This document shows positions 57,093-64,000 of a stretch of DNA of 64,000 nt, in pieces. The notes under the pieces are model-generated. The model saw only the letters and a program-made list of their open reading frames with translations, did not search any database and had not been told where the DNA came from. The position numbers were made by a program, and so were the translations under genes. The number at the start of each line of letters is the position of its first letter. The first letter of the stretch is position 1. This DNA comes from Acidobacteriaceae bacterium dw_441. Its GTDB lineage: Bacteria > Acidobacteriota > Terriglobia > Terriglobales > Acidobacteriaceae. The stretch spans positions 2,012,234-2,076,233 of the forward strand of contig JAAVVA010000001.1 of assembly GCA_018449715.1 (NCBI GenBank), in the 5' to 3' direction.

Positions 57093-58689
57093 GATCGAGC
57101 TTGCTCTCTTCCAGATCCAGCTCGCGCTCCACCTTGCGCATCACATCGTCGCTGATCGACCCCTCGTCCCGCAGACGAATCAACGCGCGACGCTCCACCT
57201 GCAATGCTCCACGGGCCGCATGAACCAGCTCCTGATAGACCTCGGCCTTGGTCGCGCTACGCTCCTTGTCCTCGTCGTCTGAGACATCGGCTAGCCGATG
57301 CTCATAGCGATCGATCAGGTCGTCATACGCATGAGCAATGGCTTCGTTCTTCCCCGAGCGAGTCGCCTCAAGAAACTTCAGAGCATCTTCGAGCGCGATC
57401 CTGCGGGCCAGCCTCTCCTCCGGTTCGATACCGTGGTCCCCCGCCAGCCCCAGGGCGCGAATCACCGCCGGAAGCGTCAGCCCCTGCACTACCAAAGTCA
57501 CCAGGATCACCGAGAAGGTCAGGAACAGGATCAGGTTCCTCGTCCTGAACTCCAGGCCGTTGATTGTCTCCGGAATCGAGACCGCAGCAGCCAGCGCAAT
57601 GACACCGCGCATTCCGGTCCATCCGATCACGAAGGTCTCGCGGCCGCAGATCTGTTCCTTGTGCCCCTTCAGGCGAGCGACAAAGTTCGACACCTTCACC
57701 GCCGGAACCACCCAGATAATTCGCAGCGCAATCAGCATCAGGCTGAAGATGATGCCGTACTCCACCAGCGATACCATGCTGTAGTCCGTGATTCCGGCCA
57801 GCACATACGGCATCTGCAACCCGATCAGCAGGAAGACGATTCCGTTCAGCATGAACGTGATCGCCTCCCACCCGTTCCACACCTGCAGACGCACCGAGGG
57901 CGAGAAGAACTCCGCGCTCTGACGACTGAGGTAGAGGCCGCTGGCCACCACCGCCAGCACACCCGAAGCCTTCGCTTCCTCCGCGGCGAGGTACGCCGCA
58001 TACGGAACGATAAGGCTCAACACCAGCTCGATCGGACCGTTGTCGACAAACCTCTCGAGCCTCGCAACGATCACGCCCAGCAGCAGCCCGACGCCGATGC
58101 CCCCCACGATCAGGTAGATCAGACGTACAACTCCCGTTTCCACCGTCGGAAGATCGCCGCTCTCCAGCAGCCCCAGACCGATCTCCAGCGCCAGCAGGCC
58201 GGTTGCGTCGTTCACCAGGCTCTCGCCTTCGAGAATATCCACGATCTGCCTTGGCAACCCCAGCGTCTTTGCCACCGAGGTCGCGGCAATCGCGTCCGTC
58301 GTCGCCAGCACCGCTCCCAGCAGGAAGCCCGACTTCCAGTCCAGCGCCGTAATAAAGCGCTCTGAAAACTCGGCCACGCCCCAGACCGTAAAGCCCACCA
58401 GCCCCACGGCCAGCAGGGAGATAATCACCAGGTTTTTTCGGAAGTCTCTCCACGAAACTGACCATGCCGCGTTGCACAGCAGCGGGGGCAGAAAGATCAC
58501 GAACACAAGGTTCGGATTAAGAGGAATGCGCGGCATGTGCGGCACCAGACTCAGCACCAGGCCAGCCAGCACCAGCATGATCGGGTACGGCACCTTCAGC
58601 TTGTGAGCGAGCACAGCAAACCCCGCCACCATTATCAGCAGCAGCAGCACCACTCTCTCGATAACATGAAGACCGACGACCGATTCCAC
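57079..58689 (-). CDS. CPA1-family Na+/H+ antiporter
   Basis: A 536-residue cation/proton antiporter with about 12 membrane helices, from VVLLLLIMVAGFAVLAHKL onward. The ion-binding Asp pair typical of CPA1 is seen in GAVLATTDAIAATSVAKTLG (ATTDA) and LEGESLVNDATGLLALEI (NDA); IGWTGMRGVIALAAAVSIP is the R-G motif of NhaP-type proteins. From residue 430 a charged soluble C-terminal domain follows (LEATRSGKNEAIAHAYDDLI, VERELDLEESKLDLKIA). It probably exports Na+ and controls pH. It converges with the CPBP gene. Confidence 0.93.
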   Translation of the reverse strand: MESVVGLHVIERVVLLLLIMVAGFAVLAHKLKVPYPIMLVLAGLVLSLVPHMPRIPLNPNLVFVIFLPPLLCNAAWSVSWRDFRKNLVIISLLAVGLVGFTVWGVAEFSERFITALDWKSGFLLGAVLATTDAIAATSVAKTLGLPRQIVDILEGESLVNDATGLLALEIGLGLLESGDLPTVETGVVRLIYLIVGGIGVGLLLGVIVARLERFVDNGPIELVLSLIVPYAAYLAAEEAKASGVLAVVASGLYLSRQSAEFFSPSVRLQVWNGWEAITFMLNGIVFLLIGLQMPYVLAGITDYSMVSLVEYGIIFSLMLIALRIIWVVPAVKVSNFVARLKGHKEQICGRETFVIGWTGMRGVIALAAAVSIPETINGLEFRTRNLILFLTFSVILVTLVVQGLTLPAVIRALGLAGDHGIEPEERLARRIALEDALKFLEATRSGKNEAIAHAYDDLIDRYEHRLADVSDDEDKERSATKAEVYQELVHAARGALQVERRALIRLRDEGSISDDVMRKVERELDLEESKLDLKIA

Positions 58690-58837
58690 CCGGCCCTCCT
58701 CATTCCTCTTTTAATTCACCGGTAAAGCACCAGTAAAACAAAATTGCATCTTCCTGTCGCTACCAGACCGTGCACAGAGCATGAAACTTCCCCTCATCTC
58801 CTGCCCTCCCCCAACCATTTAGACTCGGCATTAACAC

Positions 58838-61498
58838 ATGAGCTTTTCCAACTCCAACGAGCCCACCCTGATCCCGCGCCGCGACCCCACTGGCGAGCGG
58901 AACTCCTCTTCGCCGCTCCGTTTTCTGCCGAAGCACTTTACGATTATGGTCTCGGTTCTCCTTATCCTCGGGCTTACGGCCTTCTTCGCCGTCCGCAGCT
59001 TCGTGCATCACGCCATCACCGCATCGCTTCCCCAGATCGATGGCAGCCTCTCCGTCCCCGGCCTCTCCGCTCCCGTCGCTGTGCAGCGTGACCATCACGG
59101 CGTCCCGCATATCCGCGCCGCCTCTCTCGACGACCTCATCTTCGCGCAGGGCTTCGTCACCGCGCAGGACCGTCTCTTCCAGATGGACCTTCTCCGTCGC
59201 CACTCCGCTGGAGAGCTGGCCGAGGTGCTCGGTCCCAGCCTTCTCGACCACGACCGCATCCAGCGTGTCCTGCAGCTTCGCTCCACCGCCGACCGCGCCC
59301 TCGCCACCATTCCCGCGGAGCAGCGCCGGTTCCTCGAGGACTATGCACGCGGCGTCAACGCCTCCATCGCCGTCCAGCGCCCGCATCTTCCCGCCGAGTT
59401 TCGTCTTCTGGGCTACAAGCCCGCCCCGTGGACCGCGCGCGACAGCCTCCTCGTCGGACTGGTGATCTTTCAGGACCTCAGCAACTACTTTCCCACCAAG
59501 CTCAGCCGCGAGCTGATTGCCTCGCGCCTCCCGACGGAACTGGTGGCCGATCTCTACCCAGTCGGCTCCTGGCGCGACCACGTTCCCGAGCGCCCCGTCG
59601 TCGATCTCACCGCACCGCAGGAGCTTCCGGACATCCCACTCGACGAGTCGCAGGTTGGCGCCGTTCGCCCGCGGACGGCTTCGCCCGCCGATGTTCTCGC
59701 TCTCTCTCAGGCCCTTGGCCCACCGTGCGACTCCTGCACCTCCGGATCGAATAACTGGGCCGTCTCCGGAGCACGCACCTCTTCGGGCAAGCCTCTGCTC
59801 TCGAACGACATGCACCTGGCCCACAGCGTGCCGGGCATCTGGTATCAGGCCGACCTCGCCGCCCCTGCGCCCTCTGGAGACTTCCACGTTGCCGGAGTCT
59901 CACTGCCCGGCGTGCCCTTCATCCTCGTCGGTCATAACAATCACATCGCATGGGGATTCACCAATCTCGAAGCTGACGTGCAGGACGTCTTTATCGAGCA
60001 TCTGCGAGGCTCCGGCCCCTCAGCCGAGTACCAGTCCGCCGACGGCTCCTGGCACTCCGTCCTCCACCAGACCGAGACGATCCGCGTGCGGGGCAAGTCT
60101 GACATCACCCTCGACGTCACCTCCACGATGCACTCAGGCATCCCGACGCCGGTCATCTCACCGCTGTTGCCGTCGGAGAAGCGCACCCTCTCCCTCCGCT
60201 GGACCGCCTACGACCCCGCCGCTCTCGCCGCGCCCCTGCTCCAGATCAACTCCGCGAGCGACTGGCCCAGCTTCCTCAATGCCTTTATGACATTCGGTGG
60301 CCCCTCGGAAAACGTCGTCTACGCCGACGATCAGGGCCACATCGGCTACCACGCCGTCGGCTTCATCCCCATCCGCAGCAATCCGTCTCCTGCTCCGGTT
60401 GCGCCGCCACAACCCTCACCTGCCGCGCCAGGAGAGGTCCCCGAGCCTGCCGCAGTACCCTCGGGTAGCTACATCAGCCCCGTCCCCGTGGACGCCGTCA
60501 CCGGCCACTACGACTGGACCGGGTACGTCCCCTTCTTCCAGCTTCCACAGTCCTTCGATCCCCCCGGAGGCGTGCTCGCCACAGCTAACGCCCGCGTCAC
60601 GCAGGAGGATTCGCCCTACACCCTCACCCTCGACTGGGCTGCTCCCTATCGCAACGAGCGCATCTGGAAGACTCTTCTCAACCGCGAGCATCTCACCCCG
60701 GCTGACATGCTCAAGCTCCAAACCGACGTCTACTCCGACTTCGACCACGACGTCGCGCAACGCTTCGCCTATGCCATCGACCACTCCTCTTCGAAGGACA
60801 AGCGCCTGCACCAGGCCGCCGATCTTCTCCGCAACTGGGATGGTCAGGTTAAGGTCGACTCCGCCGCCGCTCCCATCGTCAACTCAGCCGTAGATGCTCT
60901 CTGGCAGCTTCTGCTGGAGCCGCGCCTCGGCTCGGAGGCGCACGCCGATGCACGCGGCCACACAGTTCCCCTGTGGAAGCTCTACACGTGGAAGTCGAAG
61001 AGCTACGCCGCCGAACAGATCATCACCCACACGCCCGACCGCTGGCTTCCTCACGGCTTCGCCAACTGGAACGAGCTTCTCGCCGCAGCTGTCCTTCGCG
61101 GACTCGCCGCCGCGCACGCGCCCGGCGATCTCTCGCGCTGGAAGCATGGACAGGCCTATCCATTACAGATCGAGCATCCCATCCTCTCGCGCTCGCGCCT
61201 TCTGCGAACCTTCCTCAATCTCCCGCTCGGCCCCGGAACCGTGCCGCAGAGCGGCGACGGCACCACGATCAAGCAGGTAGGCCGCAGCTTCGGGCCCTCC
61301 GAGCGCTTCACCGCCGACCTCGCAGACCTCGACCGCTCCACCCTGAACCTCGTCCTCGGAGAGTCCGGCAACCTCGCCAGCCCGTACTTCATGGACCAGT
61401 GGAGTTCCTGGTATCAGGGCACGACGCTGCCGATGCCCTTCAGCACCTCGGTCGTGAACGCCGCCACCCAGCACACCCTCACGCTCACCCCTCAGTAA
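58838..61498 (+). CDS. Penicillin acylase-family amidase (Ntn hydrolase)
   Basis: An 886-residue penicillin/acylhomoserine-lactone acylase family enzyme. A single hydrophobic segment (FTIMVSVLLILGLTAFFAV, about residues 34-52) exports or anchors it. The alpha part has HGVPHIRAASLDDLIFAQGFVTAQDRLFQMDLLRR. The self-cleavage site is TSG/SNNWAVSG with the nucleophile Ser304, and SSGKPLLSNDMHLAHSVPGIW begins the beta subunit; later parts include FILVGHNNHIAWGFTN and the Asn region. It hydrolyses amide bonds of unknown side chain, such as beta-lactams, AHLs or lipopeptides. A long Pro/Ala-rich insert lies near residue 525. Confidence 0.93.
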   Translation: MSFSNSNEPTLIPRRDPTGERNSSSPLRFLPKHFTIMVSVLLILGLTAFFAVRSFVHHAITASLPQIDGSLSVPGLSAPVAVQRDHHGVPHIRAASLDDLIFAQGFVTAQDRLFQMDLLRRHSAGELAEVLGPSLLDHDRIQRVLQLRSTADRALATIPAEQRRFLEDYARGVNASIAVQRPHLPAEFRLLGYKPAPWTARDSLLVGLVIFQDLSNYFPTKLSRELIASRLPTELVADLYPVGSWRDHVPERPVVDLTAPQELPDIPLDESQVGAVRPRTASPADVLALSQALGPPCDSCTSGSNNWAVSGARTSSGKPLLSNDMHLAHSVPGIWYQADLAAPAPSGDFHVAGVSLPGVPFILVGHNNHIAWGFTNLEADVQDVFIEHLRGSGPSAEYQSADGSWHSVLHQTETIRVRGKSDITLDVTSTMHSGIPTPVISPLLPSEKRTLSLRWTAYDPAALAAPLLQINSASDWPSFLNAFMTFGGPSENVVYADDQGHIGYHAVGFIPIRSNPSPAPVAPPQPSPAAPGEVPEPAAVPSGSYISPVPVDAVTGHYDWTGYVPFFQLPQSFDPPGGVLATANARVTQEDSPYTLTLDWAAPYRNERIWKTLLNREHLTPADMLKLQTDVYSDFDHDVAQRFAYAIDHSSSKDKRLHQAADLLRNWDGQVKVDSAAAPIVNSAVDALWQLLLEPRLGSEAHADARGHTVPLWKLYTWKSKSYAAEQIITHTPDRWLPHGFANWNELLAAAVLRGLAAAHAPGDLSRWKHGQAYPLQIEHPILSRSRLLRTFLNLPLGPGTVPQSGDGTTIKQVGRSFGPSERFTADLADLDRSTLNLVLGESGNLASPYFMDQWSSWYQGTTLPMPFSTSVVNAATQHTLTLTPQ

Positions 61499-61623
61499 GG
61501 ATGAGCGTGAGGGGTGACATCGTCCCGTAAAGCGCGGACAACTCCCTCATTGCTAAACTGTTACCACGAAGAACGATCAATCCTGACCTCCCCGGCCAGT
61601 TACCCAAGGAATCGCGCATTCGC

Positions 61624-62403
61624 ATGAAATCGAAGCAGTCTATCCTCCGCAGCACCCTCCTCCTGATCGCCGCCCTCACCACAACCGTCGCAAAGGCCCA
61701 TGCTGCCGTTCCGTGCGATGCTCCGTGGATGCACCCCGGCGGCCAGTTCGTCATCACCTCGTCGCCCGCAGGCCGCAGCTACACCTTCGATGTCCTCAGC
61801 TTTCAAAAGCAGGACAGTGACCACTGCTCCGGCTCCATCCGCACTACTGCGGCCTTCAACTTTCAGGGAAGAACCATGGAGAGCAAGAGCCTCTTCCACC
61901 TGACGCTTGCCGACGGCGTCGCTGACCTGAAGCCGCAGGAGGACGCCGACGGAACCCTGACGGGCAAGGTCGGAGCCTCCACCCTCAACGCCGCAGTCTC
62001 GCAGCAGCTCAGCGGCTTCTTCTCCTACGCCGGGGAGATCAAGCAGGCCGGGCAGACCCTGCCCGCCACTACCGCGCACGCCGCGGTCAGCGGCAACACC
62101 GCGACGAACGGAGCATCGACCGGCCAGTTCGCCGCGCCCGACATGAGCTACGCCACCACCGAGCGGCACGTCGGCCAGCAGGAGGCGCTCGACACCCCCG
62201 CAGGCAAGCTCGACTGCTGGCCCGTCAGCTACGACCTGACTGAGAAGAGCGGAGGCATCACCTTTCATGGACGCACCCTTCCCAGCTCCGAAAACACACT
62301 CGGGATCGTAGACCACTACTGCCCCGCCATCAATCTCGTCATGCGCAAGGACATTACGAGCGATGGCAAGCTCGTCACCCAGACCGTCACATCCATCAAG
62401 TGA
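61624..62403 (+). CDS. Exported protein of unknown function
   Basis: A 259-residue secreted protein. A signal peptide (STLLLIAALTTTVAKAHAAV) is followed by a beta-rich domain with four cysteines (VPCDAPWMHPGG, DHCSGSIRTT, LDCWPVSYD, DHYCPAINLVMRKDI). The last part (FHGRTLPSSENTLGIVDHYC, KDITSDGKLVTQTVTS) resembles the closing strands of DUF3108-type envelope proteins, but the match is weak. Ser/Ala/Thr-rich stretches in the middle are low complexity. It follows the acylase by 125 bases and may share its transcript. Confidence 0.8.
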   Translation: MKSKQSILRSTLLLIAALTTTVAKAHAAVPCDAPWMHPGGQFVITSSPAGRSYTFDVLSFQKQDSDHCSGSIRTTAAFNFQGRTMESKSLFHLTLADGVADLKPQEDADGTLTGKVGASTLNAAVSQQLSGFFSYAGEIKQAGQTLPATTAHAAVSGNTATNGASTGQFAAPDMSYATTERHVGQQEALDTPAGKLDCWPVSYDLTEKSGGITFHGRTLPSSENTLGIVDHYCPAINLVMRKDITSDGKLVTQTVTSIK

Positions 62404-62483
62404 TGTGACGGTCGCACCGTCCCCTTCGCGAAAGCAACTTCATCGCGAACAATTTCTCCTCCCAAAGCCTTTATCCTTACCCC

Positions 62484-64000
62484 ATGCCCCGAGACCGACG
62501 GCCATTCCTGATCCTTCCTCTGGCCGCGCTCATCGCCGTCGCACCGCTGCTCCTCCGGGGCTGCTCCTGCGGGCACGACTTCGACTTTCACCTCATCAAC
62601 TGGTTCGAAGCCGCCCGCCAGCTCGCGCACGGAACCTACCCGCACTGGGCCTTCACCCCAGCATGGAACGCGGGTGAGCCCCGCTTCATCTTCTACCCTC
62701 CGCTCTCGTGGGTGCTCGGCTCGCTCCTCGGACTCGTCGTGCCGTGGACGTGGACTCCCATCGTCTATACGTGGATTGTTCTCACCGCCGCAGGACTTTC
62801 GCTCTACACCGTGGCCCGCCGCTATGCCCCGCCCAACGCCGCACTGGTCGCAGCGGCTGTTTACCTCACCAATCCCTATACCCTCTACACCGCCTACGAG
62901 CGCACTGCCTACGCCGAGCTTCTCGCCGCCGTCTGGCTCCCCCTCGCGCTCCACTCCGTTCTGAAGCGCCGCATCACCCTCACAGACGTTGCCATCCCGG
63001 TCGCGCTTCTGTGGCTCACCAATGCCCCCGCCGCCGTGATGGCCTGCTATGCGATGGCCCTCATCGTTTTCGTTCGCCTCGTGCGCTCCTCGGAGCATCG
63101 CGCTGTAAACGCTGCAAGCTCTCTTGGAGGAGTTCTCCTCGGCCTCGGACTCGCCGGGTTCTACCTCATCCCCGCCGCGTGGGAACGCCGTTTCGTCCAG
63201 ATCGACTTCGCCATCCTTCCCGGCCTTCGTCCGTGGGACAACTTCTTCTTCCAGCACACCTCCGACCCCGAGCACGACCTCGTCCTCCGCGCTGCCTCCT
63301 TCGTCGCCATCGTTATGATTAGCCTCACGGCTCTTGCCCTTCTCCGCGCCTGGCGAACGAGCAGGATCACTCCCCCGTCGCCTGAAGCCGTCATTCTGAG
63401 CGCAGCGAAGAATCCCGGTATTTCGCCCGAAGCGACACAAACGCCCGGGTGCCCCATCCTTTCCGAAGGAAAGGGTGGGATGAACGCCGCTCCTACCGCC
63501 ACACTCCTCCCTCTGACAATCCTCACCCTCGCCATCGTCTTCCTGCTCACGCCACTCTCCACCCCGCTCTGGCGCTACCTCCCGCAGCTCCGCTTCCTGC
63601 AATTCCCCTGGCGCTTCCTCGCGGTCATGGCCGCCGCCTTCGGCATCGTTCTTTCATTCATCCTCACCAATATCCGCCGAGCCGCGCTCACAGCCTTGCT
63701 CGCCGCTGCAGCCCTCACCATCCCCAGCTACCTTGCCTTTCGGCAGCGTTGCTATCCCGAGGACACGGTCCCGGAGCGCCTCGCCGTCTTCCGCGCTGCC
63801 AACCCCGGCACCGACCCCACCGACGAGTACACCCCCATCACCGCCGACAACGACGCCCTCAGGCAGTCGAACCCCGGCTATTGGCTGGCTTCCCCCCCGC
63901 CCGCCCCCCCCCCCCGCCCCTGCCCTCCGCACCCCCCCCCCCCCCATCCCCCACTCCACCCCCCCAGCCCGCTGCCCCCACACACCCCTCCCCCCCACTC
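62484..64000 (+). CDS. Large polytopic membrane protein, 6-PTPS-related type (3' end missing)
   Basis: A partial reading frame of at least 470 codons, open to the right edge. It starts MPRDRRPFLILPLAALIAVA and has repeated long hydrophobic helices; GHDFDFHLINWFEAARQLAHG, EPRFIFYPPLSWVLGSLLG and NPYTLYTAYERTAYAELLAAVWLPL match the group annotated as '6-pyruvoyl-tetrahydropterin synthase related', a GT-C-like glycosyltransferase-type family with an active-site region after helix 1. Residues of about 303-333 (AVILSAAKNPGISPEATQTP and on) are not family sequence but a dispersed repeat read in frame. From codon ~470 onward the sequence is C-run noise. Function unknown; possibly sugar transfer at the membrane. 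Confidence 0.8.
   Translation, partial: MPRDRRPFLILPLAALIAVAPLLLRGCSCGHDFDFHLINWFEAARQLAHGTYPHWAFTPAWNAGEPRFIFYPPLSWVLGSLLGLVVPWTWTPIVYTWIVLTAAGLSLYTVARRYAPPNAALVAAAVYLTNPYTLYTAYERTAYAELLAAVWLPLALHSVLKRRITLTDVAIPVALLWLTNAPAAVMACYAMALIVFVRLVRSSEHRAVNAASSLGGVLLGLGLAGFYLIPAAWERRFVQIDFAILPGLRPWDNFFFQHTSDPEHDLVLRAASFVAIVMISLTALALLRAWRTSRITPPSPEAVILSAAKNPGISPEATQTPGCPILSEGKGGMNAAPTATLLPLTILTLAIVFLLTPLSTPLWRYLPQLRFLQFPWRFLAVMAAAFGIVLSFILTNIRRAALTALLAAAALTIPSYLAFRQRCYPEDTVPERLAVFRAANPGTDPTDEYTPITADNDALRQSNPGYWLASPPPAPPPRPCPPHPPPPHPPLHPPSPLPPHTPPPH
63391..63481 (+). repeat. Dispersed repeat inside a coding region
   Basis: GTCATTCTGAGCGCAGCGAA at 63391 continues into GAATCCCGGTATTT, then CCCGGGTGCCCCATCC and a hairpin, CCATCCTTTCC/GGAAAGGGTGG (63454-63464/63468-63478) with a GAA loop. 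It shares its start with the copies at 737 and 6265. It sits in the polytopic membrane gene without shifting the frame. Confidence 0.8.
63887..64000. other. Low-quality C-rich tail, likely contig end
   Basis: From about 63890 the sequence turns into C homopolymers of 7 to 15 bases with hardly any G or T, unlike everything before. No biological feature should be read from it. Confidence 0.85.

Noticed and set aside
63654..63998. A glycine-rich minus-strand frame at the right edge
   Set aside because: It arises from the C homopolymer tail and is a sequencing artefact.

Overview
The window looks like a chromosomal contig from an Acidobacteriaceae-type acidobacterium (Granulicella/Terriglobus/Edaphobacter-like). 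This is inferred from GC-rich DNA, an RpoB with a cysteine-rich N-terminal insertion, a PEP-CTERM protein, YXWGXW and FG-GAP secreted proteins, the futalosine-pathway protein MqnA, and dispersed repeats of the 'GTCATTCTGAGCGCAGCGAA' kind that I associate with this group. There is no phage, insertion sequence or CRISPR array. Most of the region is housekeeping DNA with a thin accessory layer.

Layout. 0-6.5 kb: the 5' part of mraY running off the left edge, a glycine-rich membrane protein, a secreted FG-GAP protein, a cyclic-nucleotide-domain histidine kinase, a ROK-family sugar kinase and a small TonB-domain protein. 6.5-18 kb (minus strand): rplA-rplJ-rplL-rpoB-rpoC, with a long structured rplL-rpoB spacer; rplK is not upstream of rplA. 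18-25.8 kb: a DUF3050 protein, a radical SAM protein, a divergent lysR/SDR pair with a LysR box between them, tsaE-nnr, and a stand-alone transpeptidase. 26-32.3 kb (minus strand): murC-ftsQ-ftsA-ftsZ, with a higBA toxin-antitoxin pair between ftsA and ftsZ whose toxin frame is broken by a TGA. 32.3-34.7 kb: a divergent tetR/MFS efflux pair with a clear operator.

34.9-47.8 kb: a YXWGXW protein, a Tat-exported sulfatase, a PLP decarboxylase, DUF427, an unknown protein, topA, dprA, DUF3565, mqnA, a DedA-type protein, and a padR plus membrane-protein operon whose promoter holds a 32-bp perfect palindrome. 47.8-54.9 kb: fabH, the SRP RNA gene (ffs) with a degenerate second copy of its 3' end, an acyltransferase, a Tat-exported GH1 beta-glucosidase, a PEP-CTERM protein behind a good sigma-54 promoter, and rimO. 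54.9-64 kb: a DHH phosphoesterase, a CPBP protease-like protein, a CPA1 antiporter, a penicillin acylase, a secreted unknown protein and a polytopic membrane protein that carries a dispersed repeat as coding sequence. The last ~110 bases are C-rich low-quality sequence typical of a contig end.

Together the genes serve transcription and translation (rpl/rpo, rimO, tsaE, SRP RNA), wall synthesis and division (mraY, murC, ftsQAZ, a PBP), lipid and quinone synthesis (fabH, mqnA), DNA topology and uptake (topA, dprA), and export of glycan-active or surface proteins (sulfatase, GH1, acylase, PEP-CTERM). The most informative oddities are the broken HigB inside the division cluster, the eight-cysteine RpoB insertion, the sigma-54/PEP-CTERM pairing, the PadR palindrome, the partial SRP RNA duplication and the repeat translated inside a membrane protein.
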